DNA of 64,000 bases from Grifola frondosa (lineage: Eukaryota; Basidiomycota; Agaricomycetes; Polyporales; Grifolaceae). Made by a program: the position numbers and the translations under genes. Position 1 is the stretch's first letter; each line of letters opens with the position of its first letter. Below the pieces are notes generated by a model. It was not told the origin of the DNA. It saw only the letters and a program-made list of their open reading frames with translations, and searched no databases. The stretch is from contig LUGG01000009.1 of NCBI GenBank assembly GCA_001683735.1, positions 1,240,001-1,304,000 of the forward strand, written 5' to 3'. Of this stretch, positions 58,995 through 64,000 are shown in pieces.

Positions 58995-61434
58995 GGTAGG
59001 GATTCTGGAAGGGAATGATTGTGGTGTCGGAGTGGATACATATCGGCGTGGTGAGCATGTCTGCGCGCATTATCAGAGGAACTTGCAACACAGTGAGCGC
59101 GCGTCACACAAGGCACGTCGAGAGAATTCGCTCCGGCTCTCCAGCCAAGTCTGGATCGAGATCTGTAGATCCAAAGCAGCGCGAGCCTGGATTCTCTGCA
59201 ATTCTTCGAGACCTGCAAGGGTGGACGAAACCAGGGTTGGTCGACGGGGAACATCAAGTATGTCGACGAGAATTCAAAACGCAAGTCAAGATAAGCCTAT
59301 GATAGCGGTATGAGGTATGACCTGACTGCAACCCTAGTTCTCCACATTGGATGACTTCCCGTGGGCGGTTTAGAGACGATATTCTATATTTTTGAAGAGT
59401 TGCAGATCCGTAAGCTGTCCATAAGCGTCCAAACGACTGACTCAAGGTTTCAAACTCCGCTGTTGAACCTTATCGGACGGGATCATTCACCGATCGGATA
59501 TTCGTCACAGAGAGTAACGGCCTGGTCACAAGCGCTCTTGAAGCTTGAGCTTGAAAGCCCGAGCGATTTACGTAGATTCGAAAACTTGAAGTTGTTGCGG
59601 GAAGTCATCGAATCATCCTTTGTACTGTGTCACATTTTAAAACCTTCGACGTTCATCGGCGCATAGTGTCAATACTCACTCGCGCGGATGAGTGCTGGTG
59701 AGTTAGAAACAAGGTGACGGCGAAGGGCCAATAGTTACAATATGGACCAGTAGGAAGATTTACTTCAAGTGCACACACGCAAACAAACCTTCCAGTAGAA
59801 ATAGCGACATGATTATGATGTTTTTATTCCAGCGTGGAAAAAAGCATTTACTTGTCCAGTGAATATGTTGTAGAAAGCATGACAAACATAGGGGACCGAA
59901 GGACAAATCCAGGTGCGTGCCGTTAACCAGTGCGGCATCGTGAAGATAGCGGACGGATCCCGTCAACACATCGCAATACTGAGAAACCTCGGATAAAGTC
60001 TCAATATAGGATCATTCTGGTGCAGCAGAGAGGACCTTGGATGCCGCTGTCGCGGCCCTAAACACGATCGCCGTCCACCGCCGAGGTCTGGAACGTATTA
60101 GAGCTATGAGAGCTGTGTATAGAATGGAAGTACAGACCGATCGGCGGGCTTGCTGTATCGGAGATCGTTTCGAGATACAGATTAAGTGATCGTCAGAAGT
60201 GGTAGATGGGTCTGTCGAGGAAAGAAGATTAATGTGTCGGAGAAAGACTACTAGTTATAGGAAAATCGCAGGAGCAGTGCAGACGAGATATAAGTGCAGC
60301 GAACGCGCCTTCGCATCGCTGAAGGGGGATCTAGGGGGATCTTGGACACATCCTCATCGTGATCGTGCCAGCATTCGCGGAGAAGGTCCCAGAGGGTTGG
60401 CGAAATTATTGCGCCTCAAAATCTTTGTTACTGGCTCTGGTAACACGTTCTTGCATCGACGTGGAGTAAGTATACTAGCATGAAAATGAACGCTGGCTCG
60501 AGCGGTAGGTTGTGCGTAGTCACCATTGGACGAAAGTTAATGTGAGCACAACTGCATTCAAATATGAAAATTTAATAGCAGTGTGCTGAAGTTTTCTCTG
60601 CGCGACGCACGTTGTGCTGCAACCGGGCAATGGTCATCAGCAATTCAAGTAAAACATGCACAATCAGGATATCCTCGCATCGTGCATGCAATATATATGA
60701 CGCAACGCACAAGAGAACGCGCCGTGGGCGGAACCTCCTGTAGCCTGACAAATGGGAAAAAGCGGGCCGACCTGCCAAAGGCATTCGTTGCTCAGCCAGT
60801 AGCGACGATATCTCTGTCGGAGGTTGCAGAGCCTCCGTGGTTCATCTAGAATGGGGTGGATTACGAGCCTGGGGGGAATACACGCGGTGTGAACTACGCT
60901 GGGGGAAATAGACGGACATATGCGACCAACGCAAGTCGAGTAGCGAGGACCACGGAAGACACGCTTGAAGCAGGCTGTGCGCAGGAGACCGCAATCGAGG
61001 CCAAGAGGATGAGCATGGGGCGTGATGGTCTGGCGGCGATTGTAGACCTGGGTAGTCTCGTCCGTTCTACGTCAGGAACCACCACACTTGCACTCTCTCC
61101 CCGGACACTCTTGCCTAATCTCCCCTTCGCGAAATCCTCGGGTGATGGCATGCGCGTCGACGAGGCTCCCCCATTGGTTGCCGAGATCTGGATGGCGTGA
61201 CATATTGTGACTGGACGCGTTTGGCAGTGGCCGAGGTCTGGGAGGGAACTCTGGAGTGCACTGCGACATAGCGCTGCCGTTGCGCCGACATGGAGAGCTG
61301 CAAGAGATACCGTTCACCAACGACACTCGTGCTCATGTCACTTCCTCCCGATCATATAAATAGTCTCTCCAATATCGCAATCCCTTCCTCATTCTCCTCA
61401 CCTCCTCTGATCATCCTCACCTTTTACTTCCAGG
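58995..61434. other. 2.4-kb divergent intergenic region between acetate kinase and phosphoketolase
   Basis: It holds upstream sequences of both pathway genes. Several open frames up to 114 codons (for example 60856-61200 and its antisense) show no recognised motif or splice-supported model and are left uncalled. A TATA-like element is at 61353. Confidence 0.45.
61353..61363 (+). promoter_or_regulatory. Probable TATA box of the phosphoketolase gene
   Basis: CATATAAATAG followed by CT-rich leader (TCCTCACCTCCTC) and the start ATG 72-82 bp downstream. The strongest core-promoter-like match seen in the window. Confidence 0.55.
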
Positions 61435-64000
61435 ATGCCCGGCCAGCTTCTCTTCCAGCCTAATCCCCCTCCGGATCCGTCTCAGCTCCCAGACTCTATC
61501 CTTGACTACCGCGTTCAGCTCAAAATCAAAGGGGTCCTCTCCCCAATGAGCTCTCCGCCATTCAGCAATTCCGCAGAGCAGCGGACTACATTGCGGCAGG
61601 TATGTTTCTTCGAGCCTTCGCTGCTTGCCTGCCTTATCTCATGTCTCTCCTAGCAATGATCTTCCTGCGTTCCAATACCCTCGTCACCCGCCAAATTACC
61701 CCGGACGACATTAAACCCCGTCTCCTCGGACACTGGGGCACTTGCCCAGGCCTTGTCCTCGTATATGCGCATATCAACCGTCTCATTCGCAAGACCGGCA
61801 TCGACGCCCTCTACGTCGTCGGCCCCGGACACGGCGCTCCCGCCATCCTCTCTTGTCTCTGGCTCGAGAACTCTCTTTCTGCCTTCTACCCCAAGTATTC
61901 CCGCGATAAGCAGGGCCTGCATAACCTTATTGCGGCCTTCAGTGCGCCCGGCGGCTTCCCCAGGTGAGTTTACGCGTTGGGAGCTTCTTCCGGCGATATA
62001 TTAATGAATGCGTCTGCCAGTCACGTCAATGCCGAGACTCCCGGCTCGATTCACGAAGGTGGTGAGCTCGGATACGCGCTTGGCGTTTCCTTCGGTGCCG
62101 TCATGGACAAGCCCGACCTCGTCTGTGTTTGTGTCATCGGTGACGGCGAAGCAGAGACCGGCCCTACTGCGACGTAAGTCCTCTCCTCTACCGGATCCCA
62201 CTCGGCTCTCTGATTTTCGCGTTCTCCAGTGCATGGCACGGCTACAAGTACATCGACCCTGCCGAATCTGGCGCGGTTCTCCCGATTGTGCATGTGAACG
62301 GCTTCAAGATTTCGGAGCGCACGATCTACGGCACGATGGACGACAAGGAAATGACCGCGCTCTTTACCGGGTACGGCTACCAGGTGCGCTTCGTCGAGGA
62401 CCTCAAGAACATCGATGAGGACCTCGCTGCAAGCATGGACTGGGCGCTTGAGAGATTCACAAGATCCAGAAGGCCGCGCGTAGCGGGCACCCCATCGTCA
62501 AGCCCCGCTGGCCCGTGCTCATTTTACGTACGCCCAAGGTATGTTTTGCACATTTGTCACGCATATATGCGAGAGTTTGACGTGCCGGCGCAGGGCTGGT
62601 CTGGCCCGAAGGAACTGCATGGCGAATATATGGAGGGCTCGTTCAAGGCCCACCAGGTCCCGCTCCCTGAGGCGAAGACGGACGCGGGCGAGCGCAAGAT
62701 GCTCCAAACGTGGCTAGAGTCATACGGACCGCGTGAGCTTTTTGGCGAGGATGGCGTGCCGAACGAGAAAATCCTCTCTGTCATTCCCGATGTGGAGGAG
62801 AAGAAGCTCGGCCAGCGCAAAGAAGCGTTCGCGGCATACACCGCGCTCAACGTGCCTGAATGGATCCAATCCGGCGTTAAGAAGGGCTCAGAGCAGAGCT
62901 GCATGAAGGTCGTCGGCGAGTTCCTTCACGAGGTCGTCAAGGAGTACGTTTCTTTCTTCTCCTGCAGCGTCGCTATATGCTGACTTTCCGCTCACTCTGC
63001 AGGAACCCGAGCACCTTCCGTATCTTCTCTCCGGACGAGCTGGTGTCGAATAAGCTCGATGCTGTGTTGCGTGACAGTGGGCGCAACTTCCAGTGGGACG
63101 TCGCGTCGCGCGCGAAAGGCGGGCGTGTCATCGAGATCCTGTCCGAGCACACCTGCCAGGCGATGCTGCAGGGATATACCTTGACGGGCCGCACGGGCCT
63201 GTTCCCCAGCTACGAGGCTTCTTGGGCATCGTGCACACGATGATGGTGCAGTATGCCAAATTCGTGAAGACGGCCCGTGAGGTGCCATGGCGCCAGCCCG
63301 TCGGTTCCCTCAACTATGTTGAGACGAGTACTGGGCGAGTAGTTTCCAATGTCTGTGGTCTTGAATTTTTCTCTGAAGCGTTGATTTTTTTATAGAGAAC
63401 ATAATGGCTTCTCGCATCAAAACCCCTCATTTATTGGCGCCGTGCTCAATTTGAAGCCCGCTGCGGCGCGAGTTTACCTACCGCCCGACGCTAACTGCTT
63501 CCTTTCCACGATGGCTCACTGCTTCGGGCGAAGAACTATATTAACCTGATGGTGGGCAGCAAACAACCCACCCCGTATGGCTAAGCCCCGAGGAGGCAGA
63601 CAGGGTATGTCTTCTCTCCGATATTGCCCAGTGATGCCCTGACTTATTGCCACGCACTCCCAGCATTGTATCGCCGGCGCGTCCGTGTGGAAGTTCGCCA
63701 GCACAGAGGGCGGCGTCAACCCCGACGTCGTACTTGTGGGCATCGCGTGGAGGTCACGTTCGAGGTTATCGCCGCCGCGGCGCTCCTGCGCCAGCTCGCG
63801 CCCGCGCTGCGTGTGCGCGTCGTGAACGTGACCGACCTGATGGTGGTCGGGCCCACCGGCTCGCACCCGCACGCGCTGAGCGACGTAGGCTACGCGTCGC
63901 TCTTCACGCAAGACAAACCCGTAATAATCAACTACCACGGACCCCGGAGAGCTCAAGGTGCGTTCTGCATCCGTCCTGCTGCTGTTGCGCCAGGCTGATT
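61435..64000 (+). CDS. XFP1: Xylulose-5-phosphate/fructose-6-phosphate phosphoketolase (3' end beyond window)
   Basis: A thiamine-diphosphate enzyme splitting xylulose-5-P or fructose-6-P to acetyl-phosphate plus glyceraldehyde-3-P or erythrose-4-[113 protein letters not shown] (TPP/Mg site), [121 protein letters not shown], and [20 protein letters not shown]. Every conserved block is present, but the frame breaks about eight times (61530-61550 twice, 62452, 63219, 63331, 63526-63528, 63578, 63745, 63942), nearly all restorable by one added base. Confidence 0.9.

Noticed and set aside
60856..61326. Overlapping open frames on both strands between acetate kinase and phosphoketolase
   Set aside because: No recognised motif, no splice-supported model and mutually antisense; probably GC-driven chance frames in a promoter region.
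14000..64000. Programmed frameshifting or RNA editing as a cause of the many frame slips
   Set aside because: Sites share no slippery heptamer or downstream structure and are spread over unrelated genes; base-calling loss at runs explains them more simply.

Overview
The window is nuclear DNA of a filamentous basidiomycete, most likely an Agaricomycete. Genes are dense on both strands and split by many short introns of about 45-70 nt with GT-AG ends. Several families are typical of mushroom-forming fungi (a DUF6593 protein, the Mss4-like/GFA protein, several conserved proteins of unknown function). There are no bacterial features. No species can be named from sequence alone.

Layout. 1-9.2 kb: 3' end of ATG17, a GFA/CENP-V family protein (-), a decayed DUF1295 gene, tRNA-Ala, a thioredoxin-fold protein with WCRPC (+), and a cPLA2-type phospholipase (-). 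9.5-18 kb: two single-exon unknown proteins, a complete urease gene, and a Ser/Pro-rich unknown gene (-) split by a 275-bp CACTA-like MITE. 19-31 kb: a CPSF6-type RRM protein (+), an SPT2-type chromatin protein (-), an MFS transporter (-), a cytochrome b5/acyl-CoA dehydrogenase fusion (-) and a disordered unknown protein (-). 31-49 kb: a DENND6-type DENN protein (+), a TOM13/MIM1 family outer-membrane protein (-), VPS39/VAM6 (+), tRNA-Val, an F-box protein (-), two conserved unknown proteins (-) and a Ras-GAP with a RasGAP_C domain (-). 50-64 kb: a small multi-span membrane protein (-), a cation/Ca2+ exchanger (+), an alpha/beta hydrolase (+), a DUF6593 protein (-), acetate kinase (-) and phosphoketolase (+, running off the end).

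Functional links. Acetate kinase and phosphoketolase are divergent neighbours and together form the phosphoketolase/acetyl-phosphate/acetate + ATP route. DENND6, VPS39, the cPLA2-like enzyme and ATG17 are membrane-traffic or lipid genes but are housekeeping neighbours, not an evident cluster. I see no secondary-metabolite cluster and no novel multi-gene system.

The strongest window-wide signal is technical or evolutionary. More than a dozen otherwise well-conserved genes carry one or more single-base frameshifts, mostly at homopolymer or doubled bases and mostly one-base losses. Urease, phosphoketolase, acetate kinase, SPT2, VPS39 and DENND6 are affected. This looks like base-calling indels in the assembly rather than mass pseudogenisation. 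All coordinates of multi-exon genes are manual gene models read from conserved protein sequence and splice sites.
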